20,484 nucleotides of DNA from Cudoniella acicularis (lineage: Eukaryota > Ascomycota > Leotiomycetes > Helotiales > Helotiaceae). Location: the NCBI GenBank assembly GCA_013054445.1, contig JAAMPI010001058.1, positions 1 to 20,484 of the forward strand, given 5' to 3'. Under the pieces are notes generated by a model. It was given only the letters and a program-made list of their open reading frames with translations. It searched no databases and had not been told where the DNA came from. Shown piece by piece: positions 1 through 9,876 of the stretch. Position 1 is the stretch's first letter. Each line of letters begins with the position of its first letter. The translations under genes and the position numbers were made by a program.

Positions 1-900
1 AGTTACGTAAAAAAGATGTTTATGAAAAAATATTCTTTAATACNANATNNTACTCCTGCTTAGCCTAGTCTCTCTCCTCATCTCATCACGCTTATCCTGA
101 GGGTGGTGTTACTCCAGCCACGCCTGACCCTAGGATTAGTAAGGCTGGGATTTCAATTTTACTATTCATCTCCCATATCTGCGTATTTTATACATATCGA
201 ACCCCATTCTGACCTTAATATATCTATATGATAAACTTAGCCCAGTCAAAAAAGGGGCAAATTGAGCGTTGTACCGTGATGTATGCTTCGGCTGGTCTAT
301 AAACCTTTCATAACGAATTCGCATTGAAAAAATGTCAAAATTTAGTTCACTGATTGAGTTCCAAAATCTGCGGTTACGAGACGGAACTGCGTGGTGCTGT
401 ATGAGACATAAAATTAAGAGTCATCTTGAAATACCACCTGAGGCAAAGCTCGTTACGCACTTTTTAGAATTGGATATTTCTGCTTCTCCAGTGGCTCCTC
501 CCCAACTACTCTTGTCATGAGCGGTATATATTTTTTAGCAAACTATGTATATATTTATCGCACGTGAATCCCCCTTTCTTCCTCGCTTAACACAATCACG
601 GCGGAGGCATGGCGACTAATTTAAAGACGCTTTTCTTTGCTGAAGTCAAGTACGATTAAAAAAATCCAATGCGATTAATAACATATATATTTGTAATTGA
701 ACGACAATTTACTCAGGCGCTAAGTTAAAAATTTCAAGAAGGAGGTGTGAGGAGGGACTGTAAAGACGATCGGGTCGGCCAAAAAGTTACGGGGACTTAC
801 AGGCTTCGAATTGCTAAACCTTAGCAGGCCGCAAGCTGGATACTGCGCACGGGACAGTGACTGCACCCCTGAACACCACACGCCGAACCCGACGTCCTGA

Positions 901-1136
901 ACACTATCCCCTACGCTGCCACCTTGCACTTCACACAACCTTTAATAACCTCCGAATAAAATTGCAACTAATACATAAAATAAAATAAAATTCTGCAGAA
1001 TTATAGAACGAGTAATTCTCCATATATTTATTCATATCAAACTCCTTTAATTTTCATTTTCTGGTTTGTGCTGCGCGACTTTCGAGATGTAAGATTACAA
1101 TCTAGTGCAAGGCTGGTGGTAGCGTAGGGGATAATG
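901..1136. repeat. inverted-repeat pair with tRNA A-box-like sequence
   Basis: The segment 901-930, read on the minus strand, matches 1104-1136 on the plus strand. Both start AGTGCAAGG, then GTGG, then [C/T]AGCGTAGGGGATA. They differ by one 3-nt insertion and very few substitutions. The arms are about 173 bp apart. The plus arm contains TAGCGTAGGGG, which fits the pol III A-box consensus TRGYNNANNNG. I see no convincing B box, so this is not called a tRNA. It could be a remnant of a tRNA-derived SINE or of two inverted copies of a small element. Confidence 0.5.
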
Positions 1137-2087
1137 CCTTTTTTAGGTAAGCAGTAGGAATCGTACTGGCGGTAGATGTAACCTGTAACGCTTGACGCGC
1201 AATCCTCTTTTCGAAATTATTCTACTAACAAAGTAGTTCCCAAAAGCAAAGCGTCTCAATAGCTAGTGTGTTTTATCGTCCAAACCAAATGCGCTGAAGT
1301 TTACGTCGTGTGCACCGCTCAGAAGGGGTCGATCCGCAATCTCCCTTCGTCGTGATTAGGAACCGATTCTCACAAAGAAAAGTGTACTGGCAAACTAGAA
1401 CTTCAAAAGGGCGTTGATTAAAAGAGGTTCTTATCAAATCGGTACCCCTTACGTACTCCTCGCCTACCGCCTTGGCGAGGAAAGGGGGAGGCGCGCTGAC
1501 GAAGGGGGCGTTAAGATATGACTTCCCGGCCACCTGAGACAGTTCAATTAGGACTGGCACAAACCCAAATTTTCAGATCGAGACCGATAATTGCTTGTTG
1601 GGTATGATTCATTAATTAAAATCCTTTCGCTCGATACCGGGAGCTTGATCTCGTGCATTATTTCTAAATTCTAATTGTCCTGCGTATATTCATGGCATTC
1701 TTCGCCCGCTTCTTATCGAGCTGGGAGTGAGTTAATTGATATTCGCTGCAAGACATTTGCGGGGTGATTGATATGTACTTCACGCTTCGATAGGTTATGT
1801 AAATTTACTTTCAGCATAAATCCTGCGAACACTGTCTCTATGTACGTAACTTTCAGTACACTATGATCTATACATGCTACCCTTTTTACAAATTTCCTTC
1901 GTCATTGATTTTGTTATAGGGATCTATCTCAAAGCCTCGGTTTCCAGACTCGCCCTGAGAAAAAGCAAAATCGTTTCACGCGGGGTAGATTAGGTGTGGC
2001 TGGAAAACCACTCTCGATTGAAATGTATTGTCTTCAACATTTGATTTGATTTTGAATCACCTCTCCCTTTCTTTTCACTGCAGCTAG

Positions 2088-2133
2088 GCAGTGTTTCTAG
2101 GGGTTCAACCCTAGAAACGATATCTGACTGCCA
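2088..2133. repeat. strong hairpin (10-bp perfect stem plus 6-bp outer stem)
   Basis: Positions 2094-2103 (GTTTCTAGGG) pair perfectly with 2110-2119 (CCCTAGAAAC) around a 6-nt loop. The flanking GGCAGT (2088-2093) pairs with ACTGCC (2128-2133) across an 8-nt one-sided bulge. It lies about 130 bp upstream of the start codon at 2260, in the promoter or 5' leader of that gene. Function is unknown. Confidence 0.7.
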
Positions 2134-2259
2134 AGACTCCCTTCCCTTTGGTATCCATAACACGCTCTCTCATTCAGATTCCTTCACAAGTTTGAAGTTT
2201 CTATTCAACTATTTCACTGGAGTCTTCTTTTGTACCAGTTGAATTATTCTGTCGTTATA

Positions 2260-3174
2260 ATGAAGCTCATTACCCTCATCTCGAGCGCATCGCTCGTACT
2301 TCGAGCTTTTGCTGCGCAGCCCTGGAGCGTCCACCCCGGGATCCGCGGTTCCCACCCAACCATCGTGTAGCTACGTGACCTTCTACTACAACGACGTGAG
2401 GATCGTTCGCAGCTCACCATTTTTCTTTCTTTAACACAATTTTAGCCTGTCCAACTGACATCCGCCACTTCATCTTACCTGCAAAATAACGCCTTTTTCA
2501 GCACTACCTCTACAGCAACCACCTCGACTGTGGCTTCAGCGGCAGCCACAACTACGACGCCACCACCTGCACCAACTTGCGTTCTGCCAAGTGCGGATCC
2601 AGCGGCTTGCTCGGAAATCGTAGATGGCCTTGGCAACCCCAACTGGGAATGTATAACATGCGCTGTACAAGATTAGATATACGATCAAGACAACAGCGAG
2701 AATCCAGTCAGCATCCAAATTATCGCCGTAACATGCGCGAACCAACTACTTGCAGGCTTACAGTCAGTGCTCATTCTACATGTGTCCCTCCCTCCTGCTA
2801 CTGTGCCGTGCTGACGATTCCCCCTTCTAAATTGTAGTATGCTCGAATTGACATTCCCAAGCAGGCCCGCCTCGGGCGCTCAGGTTTACCAAGATCTTTC
2901 GGTTAACACTTCGAGCTTTGGGGTATTCCTGGTTGACATTAAAATCGACGCTCAATCGAATGCCGCAGGTTGCTCTTTTACAATGTCTTACGCTCCCGAC
3001 GATGGAACACCGCCAACCTCGAACGTCTTTGATGCATCTTCGTTGACTGTGGGAGAATGGACTCAAGTAGGAGTTGGCTTTACGGGAGAGGCCGGGACTG
3101 AAGTTGTCTTGATCGATATCAATAGTTGCACGGACCGACCTACTATCTATCTTGATGCTGCGCTGGTGTTTTAG
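2260..3174 (+). pseudogene. small secreted Ser/Thr-rich protein, apparently disrupted
   Basis: The ATG at 2260 opens a good signal peptide (MKLITLISSASLVLRAF then Ala-Ala). That frame stops at 2368 (TAG). Shifting one base at about 2320 gives a plausible mature region: a Pro/Ser/Gly stretch, then PSCSYVTFYYND up to a GTGAGG donor at 2397. After a probable intron ending near 2505 come a Thr/Ser/Ala/Pro-rich linker and a Cys-containing segment (CVLP, ACSEIVDG, NPNWEC) that meets a TAG at about 2668. A later open stretch, 2839-3174, is rich in alternating hydrophobic strands (SFGVFLVDIKID, CSFTMSY, YLDAALVF). It looks like the C-terminal half of a jelly-roll, carbohydrate-binding-like domain seen in fungal cell-surface proteins; that resemblance is my inference. 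The introns are uncertain, and the break near 2320 and the TAG near 2668 suggest either a decayed gene or sequence errors. Confidence 0.45.
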
Positions 3175-3490
3175 GGGAGGGATAGTTACGCACACAAAGG
3201 GCGGATTTGAAGTTTTGGATTAATCGCGGAGGAGGAGAATGAGATGGTAAACGGCATGACAAGTGGTGCCATATATGTTTTGTCTGTGTCCCCCAGGAGT
3301 TCGATCTGTGGTATCTGAGATTCCTTTTCAAAGTCATAGCTCAGTTCAAGTAAAGTGAGTCTGAGGACGCTTGAAATCAGTAAATTAACCACAAACCGCA
3401 AATTGCCTTAGCCTCATATCTGTTCATCTGAGCATAAAAGTCATCGCTTTAAATAAACTGCCGAACCCCGATCCACCCGCGAGACATCAA
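3175..3490. other. convergent intergenic spacer
   Basis: This stretch lies between the 3' end of the secreted-protein gene (+) and the stop codon of the P450 (-). It should hold both 3' untranslated regions. I see no gene, repeat or structured RNA in it. Short open frames on the minus strand lack any recognisable motif. Confidence 0.6.
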
Positions 3491-5517
3491 TCACTTCTCA
3501 ACAGGTTTGCAAAAAGCCTGCAGATGTCTTCCCTGGAAATAGGGTAGGAAACACTCCCTCCATGTCAAATCATCCACACTAGAAGTAAAATTATCAGTCA
3601 CGGAACTTGACCAACTTGATGCGACATAACTTACCTAGTGCCATCAAGCTTTAAATCGAAGCGTCGGAAAAGAGAAGCAAATCCAAGGTACATTTCACAG
3701 TTCGCAAGACTAATTAAGTTTGAATAAGCTACCGGTACTATCCTCTAGAATTGGGAAGGGGAAAAACGTACTTCTGACCCATACACATCCTTGGTCCCTT
3801 TGAGAACGCAACGAGCCATCTCTCTAGAGAAGCGGAATCAGGTTGTAGCCAGCGGTCTGGGTCGAACTTTTTGTGGTTCTTGAAGACTTCTGGGGAGTTG
3901 TGGACGAAGCTTCCGCTCATGCCTACGATGGCCTGGGTGTGGCTTGTTAGTACGAAGAGTGTGGAAGATGAGAAAGGGTGGGGAACTTGCATCTGCAGGG
4001 ATTGTAGAGCCACTTATGGTTGCACCGGTGGCGGGGACGACACGGAGGAGAGGCGAGGCAACGCCGGGACTGATGCGGAGGGACTCCTTGATTACTGCGG
4101 TCTATTTTGCTTTAGCAACATTGGATGATAGAGAAGTAGCGCTGAACTCACCAGGAATGGAAGTTTCTCCAACTCCTCGAGCTTGGGTGGGTCTTCGAGA
4201 ATTGGCCAGGCAGCCTTCAATTCCTTCTTCAGTCTTTGAACCAAAAGCGGTGAGCCAAGCAAGTGGAAGGTTCCCAGCATCAAGGTGTTGCCAACTGTAT
4301 CACCTCCACCAAACATCAGCGCCTGAGCTTCCTCATACAAGCTCCCGGCCGAGGGAAGTGGCGCTCCCTTGCTGGCTTTTGGGCTGAGCAGTTCATGATA
4401 GATGATGCGATGAGGAGAGTCTTGAAGAACTTCGGGATTTTTCACAACCTCGTTGACTTGAGCGCCGAGCAGTTGTTGAAGATGAATTAAGCCAGCAGTT
4501 TGGGGGCTAGTTATGACGCTGAGCCACGGTGGCATGCCAAATACCGTTTTTCGGATGAGGCTGAAGTGTTTGAAGAGGACGAAAGCGGGTAGGGATGCCT
4601 CCATGGCCTCGATAATTGGAGCCTTGAAGTCAGGTTCAGCGAGAGCATTCACGGATTTTGCAAAACAGAAGGTGGTGATGGTATCCATGGTGAAGCAGCG
4701 AAGTCCGAAAAAGAGATCGGAGGATTTTCCCGCTGAGTTGTTGGCTGTGAGAACTTCGCATAAACGATCAAGCTGTATATAATTAGCCTTGAAGATTTTT
4801 TTATTGAGAATGAAGCGATAGGATGAGAATCCATACATTACTCTGGACAAGACTTTGAAGCTCAAAGATTGCTCGACGAGAAAACAGCGGTGTCATGATG
4901 TCCTTTCGCTGCTTAGACTCTGCATATGTTAAGAAGCCGAAGGATGAGCGGTCCTCCCCAAAGCTTTGGTAGAGTTTGGCTTCCTTGTCCCATCGGTTGC
5001 TGTTGTTATAGATTTCATGATACGCCTCGGGATCGGAGAAGTGGAGCTAACAATCCGAGTTAGAATATGATTCATTTTGAAAAGTGAATATGTCCCAAGA
5101 ACAGCTCAGGTGAATGCTTCCGAGTGGCCGAGTGGATATAGTTCAAAGTAATGAAAGGAGCAACTTCTTCAAGAAACATTGGTGTAAGAGAGAATCAATG
5201 TACCTCATTGGGACCAACCCGGACAATCTTGCCTGAAAATAAGTCAGCCAGACACTCCTTGCTTGCATACTAAAGGGACCATGTGCCGTACCATACTGCT
5301 TATGAAGCTCTTGCAGGACGTCAATCCAAGACTTTCCGAGAAAGACTTCCTGATAGGTTTTGTACCAAGAAGTGAATGCAGCAACCCTGGGGCCTGGAAA
5401 AGTCGCGAGCGGATGGAAGAACAGATTGAAGAAGCCGATGAAAGCTTTCTGTAGCAACCACGCTGAGATTAGGCCAATGGCCAGCAATGCCTTCCCTGAG
5501 AGAGCTGGGGTAAGCAT
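3491..5517 (-). CDS. cytochrome P450 monooxygenase (trichodiene-oxygenase-like group)
   Basis: Heme-thiolate monooxygenase, expected in the ER membrane with NADPH-P450 reductase; substrate unknown. Eight exons on the minus strand: 5517-5292, 5232-5204, 5046-4837, 4772-4152, 4101-3987, 3922-3772, 3709-3635, 3578-3491. They join in frame to 504 residues, normal for the family. Visible landmarks: an N-terminal membrane anchor (residues about 9-30), FHPLATFPGPR hinge, VRVGPNE then HFSDPEAYHEIY, the I-helix GGGDT at 310-314, ExxR at 368-371 (KESLR), FDPDRW, and the heme loop FSKGPRMCMG with Cys447 as ligand. Introns are 50-157 nt with GT-AG ends; the fifth (3986-3923) has a TACTAAC branch point. 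I chose the ATG at 5517; upstream in-frame codons lack an ATG. The wording of the N-terminal half resembles fungal P450s annotated as trichodiene-oxygenase-like, but the CYP family cannot be assigned from this alone. It diverges from the methyltransferase at 6577. Confidence 0.95.
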
Positions 5518-6576
5518 GGTAAATGGAATCTGCGGAATAAAAGGTGATGTTGCAACTTCCAAGAGTCGGAATCCTGTCGGGTAAAGTCCTCAGAAGGTAA
5601 AAGTGGCCCCTACGGAATAATCCTTGGAGCTAAGCAGATGACTGGGGTTTTGATGTGAACAACAGGACGACCCAGTGGATGTGAGAGGGAACAAGTGATT
5701 ACTGGGATCCGTGGGGTCTGGGTGGTCCGGTTCGCGCCGGAGGAGGAGGATTGTGCAGGATGCAGCATACCTTGTTCGTGCCGCTGCAGAAAAGTCGGAA
5801 CTGGTCTTCTGATGAGAATTGAAAAAAAAAATTAAAGACAGGTTTAGAGATAGAAGGGTATTTCAAGAAAGCCCCTCGAAGCTGGGACAACAAACACCTC
5901 AAGCCAAAAATCTCCGCTTGAGAAGTGCCCGACTCTCGGGTTTCTGAGCATTCTCCATCTATGCTCTCCAGACTACCGGTGGGCTCCATCCTCATGGTCC
6001 ATGGATCAACGCTAGGTATGGTGGCGTGAGTGTGGAGGGGGCACGGCACCTTTTAGATGATATTTGAGCTCATTCTGGAGGGAGTACCGAAATGTCTCCA
6101 CATGGTTGGTTGGATACCAACGGGTCCCGTTTTTACGCGAGCCCCCACGAGCCAGCGGGAACCGTGCATGCGGCGATGCTTTAGCCCACCAACACGGATC
6201 GCGATCCTATTGGCTTAATAAGCTAGGCTAGTATGTAAAATGGCAGTGATAGGCCGAACATCGGTTTTTCCCGCCAGTTATTGCTCATGGCTTGCATGCT
6301 ACAGCACACGAATGGCAATTATAACCTGGGTACAATCTCCACCAGCGGCCAGAAGCAGCATCACGAGTCCATTTAACAGAAATGGTGGGGGGCAAGGAAT
6401 ATAGAACGCGCACTACACTCGCTAGCACATTCAGCAACTGCTAGCACCTAGAAGTTAGGATCAGGAGCACTGTAAGGTTGCTCGAGCACACCTAACTCGC
6501 AGAGAAGAGTGGCCTGAACTTCTTTCTGCGACGCCTCTCCCGATTCACCCGATACCACAACCCCCCCCCCCATACC
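5518..6576. promoter_or_regulatory. shared upstream region of the P450 and methyltransferase genes
   Basis: About 1.06 kb separate two divergent start codons, so this must hold both promoters. An ATTGG (reverse CCAAT box) lies at 6209-6213. An 11-base C run occupies 6561-6571, only five bases before the methyltransferase ATG. No convincing TATA box was found for either gene. A minus-strand open frame at 5699-6049 has no family features and is not called. Confidence 0.6.
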
Positions 6577-7928
6577 ATGGCTGATTCGGCAGAATCAGCA
6601 GCCGTGCCAATAATATCGACATCGACATCCACCTCAATAGCCAATGTCGCCGCTAGTCCAGCAGAGGATGAGGCTATTCCGGTGCAGAGGAAGAGCAGTT
6701 CTCCGGTAACAGATCCAGGCACAAGTCCAGGACAGGCGGCTCCCATCAACTCTGCGCACGAACAATCTGAGCAAGAGGATTCCGACGACGACTCAGCCCT
6801 CGGCGCTGGCTCGATCCTGAGCGAAACCACATCTCTGGCCGATGAGATCACACAGTATCGCTACGAGCACAATCGCAGGTATCATGCATATAAGGATGGC
6901 GAATATTGGGGACCGAACGACGACAAGCAGAACAACCAACTCGACATTGCGCACCACCTGTATCTCTTGACATTAGAGGGGAGACTGCATCTTGCGCCAA
7001 TTGGGGACAACCCTCAAAACGTCCTCGATGTCGGGACGGGTACTGGAATATGGGCAATAGATTTCGCAGATCAGTATCCTTCGGCCCAAGTCATTGGCTT
7101 CGACCTGTCGCCCATACAGCCTATGTGGGTTGCGCCAAATGTGCGATTCGAGATCAACGACGCTTGCGACCCTGATTGGGGCTACAAAAAGAACAGCTTC
7201 GACTTTATACACGTCCGCGCCATGTATGGCAGCGTCGCGGATTGGCCAGCGTTCTATCGACAAGCCCTGGCGTGAGCTATTTTGTTTATATATTAATTTA
7301 TTTGGTCTTTGTTGTCATCTGCTGACAGTTTTATAGCCACCTTGCTCCTGGCGGCTGGTTCCAACAGATTGAGATGTCTGTCGTTCCAACCTCGGATGAC
7401 GGCACTGTCACTGAAGGGAGCATTTTTGATATGTGGGGCAAGATCTCTCTCGAAGCTGGAGATAAGTTTGGGAAGGACCTGCGGATCCACGAACAAATCA
7501 AAGGTTATCTTGATGATGCAGGGTTTGAGGAGGTTGTCGAGAAAGTCTACAAGTGGCCTATAGGACCATGGGACGAGGATATTCATATGAAACAGATTGG
7601 ATTATGGAATCAGTTGCACTGGGAGGAAGGGATTGAGGGCTGGTCACTGGCTTTATTAACTAGGGTGTTGGGCGTTCGTCTCCGCCACCTCCGCTTTTAC
7701 TGCTAAATGCTAACGATTTCTTTGCAGTGGTCCTACACGGAGGTACAGGCGTACCTTGGGAAGATGCGAACTGGTATAAGAGACAGGAAAGTACACGCGT
7801 ATCATATTATGTATGTTTTGTTCTCTTCCTCCTATCTCCATCCAGCACGATCATGTTGCTGTACAGGGTTTCATCGCTCACTCATATATAGTAACGTCGT
7901 ATATGGCCGCAAGCCTATACCGAGTTAA
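6577..7928 (+). CDS. LaeA-like SAM-dependent methyltransferase
   Basis: Class I SAM-dependent methyltransferase of the fungal LaeA-like group, whose members act in the nucleus or cytoplasm and often influence secondary metabolism. Exons 6577-7271, 7337-7673, 7728-7810 and 7892-7928 join in frame to 383 residues. The first ~85 residues are low-complexity and acidic/Ser-rich. The core follows: YRYEHNRRYHAYKDGEYWGPND, then QLDIAHHLYLLTLEGRLHLAP, motif I VLDVGTGTGIWAIDFA (glycine loop 151-157), acidic FDLSPIQP (Asp176), NDACDPDW, FDFIHVRAM, then after the first intron HLAPGGWFQQIEM and SDDGT. The C terminus HAYHI...VVYGRKP is typical of the group and is reached only by splicing 7811-7891. Branch points CTGAC and CTAAC precede the first two acceptors. 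Paralogues are numerous in these fungi, so this need not be LaeA itself. It could tailor a product together with the divergent P450. Confidence 0.95.
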
Positions 7929-8477
7929 ATTTATACCCCCCAAAAATAAAAAAACGAAATTAATCTGGAATCATTTAATTTGGTGGGGAAAAACCCCCAA
8001 CCCTTTTTCCATTGGATATTCTACAAACATCGTTCCTCCGAAATAGTTCTTTCGTCCCTACCCTCGATGTGCTTCAGCCATTCCTTACTTTCCCACCGTG
8101 TTTTAAATTTTATATATTGACTTCAGACCTCAAACTTCAGTTCTCATTTTTAGTCCTAGAGAGCACAGCTTTGTATATGGTGAGGTGGTTGTCATGAGAG
8201 AGCTGACATCAACAATTTCAGTGATAAAAAATGGCTCATTAATACCAATAGGTTCATTATCCATTCCGGGTGAAAAGGCGAATATTCCTTTATGATACAA
8301 GCACTCTTCCGACATAGCGGTCATTACCTCCTGCCAAACAATATTTGAACAACTCCGAATACGTTTAGATACTGCATCGTCGCCTCAACTCACTTAACCT
8401 CGAAGTGAATCCATCACTTTATCGAACAACTAAACAACGCCTCCTCAAACAATTTCAACCAGAAAACCACAATAGCA
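7929..8477. other. intergenic spacer
   Basis: No supported gene. The segment just after 7929 is A-rich and may carry the methyltransferase 3' end. A 64-codon open frame on the minus strand (8130-8324, ATG start) has no recognisable motif. The last ~100 bases (C/A-rich) look like the former promoter and leader of the NmrA-like relic that follows. Confidence 0.5.
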
Positions 8478-8897
8478 ATGAACTCGTTCAAGGACATCGC
8501 TCTCAAAAATATTAGCGGCGAATACATCGGAAGCCACATCCTCGACGCTCTCATTACCGACGGAAGCTACACCCTTGCTACGCGAGCTCCAAATCCCCTA
8601 TCCAGCATCCGTGTCGACTTCCCCCTCTCACACGCCGAGCCTCCTCTCCGCGCTCCAACACCAAGACGTGGTTCTTCAACTTTCGAAACACCCCAACAAA
8701 ACCGGGAAGCGCTTTGCCTCGCAGGCAAAACACATTGTGGATATGTTGACATAGAGGCTCGAAGAATAAGCAGGTAGGCGGTGTTTACGGTTATGAGGGC
8801 TGGGTTTGACACGACGGTTTGGAGTATGGTGCTGATTCTTTTGGTAGATTTCGGGCTTGATGCATGGATTTGGATTAGGATTTGCGCTCGCGATTAA
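8478..8897 (+). pseudogene. NmrA / isoflavone-reductase-like oxidoreductase relic
   Basis: The ATG at 8478 begins MNSFKDIAL, followed by ISGEYIGSHILDALITDGSYTL and TRAPNPLSSIRV. This is the layout of an NmrA-like or PCBER-type Rossmann N terminus (first strand, glycine turn, helix GSHILDALxxDG, second strand, TRA). The glycine turn is damaged: the usual GATGxxG reads as NISGEYIG. After SSIRV (about 8616) the homologous sequence continues in another frame: SLLSALQHQDVVLQLS matches the family's SALQGQDAVVSTL segment. Stops follow soon after. A further open stretch, in a third arrangement, ends at a TAA at 8897. At about 140 codons against a usual ~300, with frameshifts, it cannot make a working enzyme. 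Similarity is judged from family knowledge, not a search. Confidence 0.6.
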
Positions 8898-9122
8898 AGG
8901 TGAAGCATAATAAGGGAGTGCGTATGATTATGGTTTTATTTTCTAATCATCGATCACGCAACGAACGATACCACCATCTATGTTTCCTTTCCTTTGCCAT
9001 CTAGATCCCTCCTCTGTGGTCATTCCGGAAGACTATCCATCCATCCACAAATATCGTATATGTCCCTCAAAAACCAGGCTCCTTAACACTCTAACACTCG
9101 AACCAGGACCTCCGGCGCTGAC
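8898..9122. other. spacer and 3' flank of Cys-rich copy 1
   Basis: No gene is visible. The right part (about 9070-9122) holds an AACCAGG-type sequence also found downstream of copies 2 and 3. This suggests the duplicated unit includes some 3' flank. Confidence 0.5.
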
Positions 9123-9275
9123 CTAACTTTGGCATCCTCTATGACACGGTCCTGGAATAACCACCTCCTTCCAGACAGTTCCATGGCGACGTTGTTCCCT
9201 AGAAAAACAGGCATCGATGACCCTCTCGATGACCTCGCCGCAGAGGGCGCAGATGTAGGCTGTGCGGGTGCACAT
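9123..9275 (-). CDS. Cys-rich microprotein, array copy 1 (intact)
   Basis: A 50-residue single-exon protein on the minus strand (ATG 9275, TAG 9123). It starts MCTRTAYICALCGEVIER, has a Cys at 23, and ends PGPCHRGCQS. Its six cysteines are C2, C9, C12, C23, C44 and C48. CALC and CHRGC look like paired metal ligands, so a small zinc-binding fold is possible, but this is inference. There is no signal peptide or membrane segment, so a cytosolic or nuclear site is expected. It is below the usual gene-finder length cutoff. Support comes from copies 2-4, which keep the same start, the cysteine spacing and the C-terminal motif, and from the TATA box at the same side. I do not recognise the family. 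Confidence 0.72.
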   Translation of the reverse strand: MCTRTAYICALCGEVIERVIDACFSREQRRHGTVWKEVVIPGPCHRGCQS

Positions 9276-9403
9276 CTTTTGGCGTTTGGGGAGGAGGATT
9301 GTGGGTTTTGGTAGGAATTTGGTTTGTAATGTTATTTTGAGATCGAGAGAGACTTCTCGTATTTGGTCTTAGTGTTCCTTTTGTTCTTGTTGTAGGTATG
9401 GGG

Positions 9404-9512
9404 TAGAGAGAGAGAGAGAAAGAAGAAGGAAAGGCATTTACTGTCCTTTTATAGAATTTCCTAGGTCGTGTTTCTCTGATTGTCGTGGGTGTAAGTGGAG
9501 TGAAGTGTGAAT
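9404..9512 (-). promoter_or_regulatory. promoter of Cys-rich copy 1
   Basis: Minus-strand CTATAAAA at 9454-9447 lies 172 bases upstream of the ATG. A CT-rich tract (plus strand GA repeat, 9404-9433) follows it, as is usual near fungal transcription starts. An ATTCACA element (minus strand, 9512-9506) lies 52 bp further upstream. The same three parts recur in copies 2-3, and the TATA and ATTCACA parts in copy 4. Confidence 0.6.
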
Positions 9513-9876
9513 GAGTACCGGCATATTACTGTATTTTTGTCCTTGTACTTTGAGCTTATATTTTAATTGGGGCTCGGAGCATCATGTAGTAGACAAGTGC
9601 CATATAGCGAGCGGGTTTGATTGTATTTTTATTTCTAATTATCAATCCTACGAAAGCCGCCTTATCCGGCTTTCCGTTCCATCGATCGCATTTATGTCTC
9701 CTCCGCTCTAGTCTTTAGCTATTCTAGAAAACCATCTAAACATATTTATTCTACATGTTCCGAAAATGCCACCACACTATACCCACAGTAACCTTTTTCC
9801 CGCAATACTTCACTCTTCAACCAGGACTTCTAGTATTTCACGGTCGGTTAACCAAGAATACCCAGCAAGCGTGCTG
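9513..9876. other. spacer between Cys-rich copies 1 and 2
   Basis: No supported gene. The right side (about 9815-9876) is the 3' flank of copy 2 and shares short blocks (AACCAGGACTTCTAGTATT-like) with the flanks of copies 1, 3 and 4. Confidence 0.5.

Larger units (their letters stand above)
1..2250. other. AT-rich region without a recognisable gene
   Basis: I see no credible gene here. Open frames are short (62-95 codons), lack family motifs and show no intron structure. Undetermined bases occur at 44, 46, 49 and 50, so the left edge may be a contig end or a poorly assembled repeat. The base composition (long A/T runs, many TA dinucleotides) would fit an old, mutated repeat, possibly by repeat-induced point mutation, but no transposase or reverse-transcriptase motif is readable. 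Two structures are listed separately: an inverted-repeat pair at 901-1135 and a hairpin at 2088-2133. Confidence 0.6.

Noticed and set aside
332..520. 62-codon open frame on the plus strand in the AT-rich left region
   Set aside because: No motif, no homologue recognised, no promoter or intron structure, and it lies in composition typical of non-coding DNA.
1104..1175. Possible tRNA gene, with A-box-like sequence and a CAGTA/TACTG stem
   Set aside because: The presumed T-loop does not read TTCRANY, no acceptor stem pairs, and no anticodon arm is clear.
4092..4865. 257-codon minus-strand open frame as a separate gene
   Set aside because: It is the large central exon of the P450 plus intron read-through; its apparent start is a TTG, and the family sequence begins only at 4772.
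5518..5562. Upstream extension of the P450 N terminus
   Set aside because: The first codon of that extension is TTG, not ATG; the ATG at 5517 gives a normal anchor and length.
5699..6049. 116-codon minus-strand frame in the P450/methyltransferase intergenic region
   Set aside because: Low-complexity, no motif and no conserved features; it sits in a promoter region.
8130..8324. 64-codon minus-strand frame with a proper ATG
   Set aside because: Reads plausibly as protein but shows no known motif, no TATA box and no second copy; kept only as a note.
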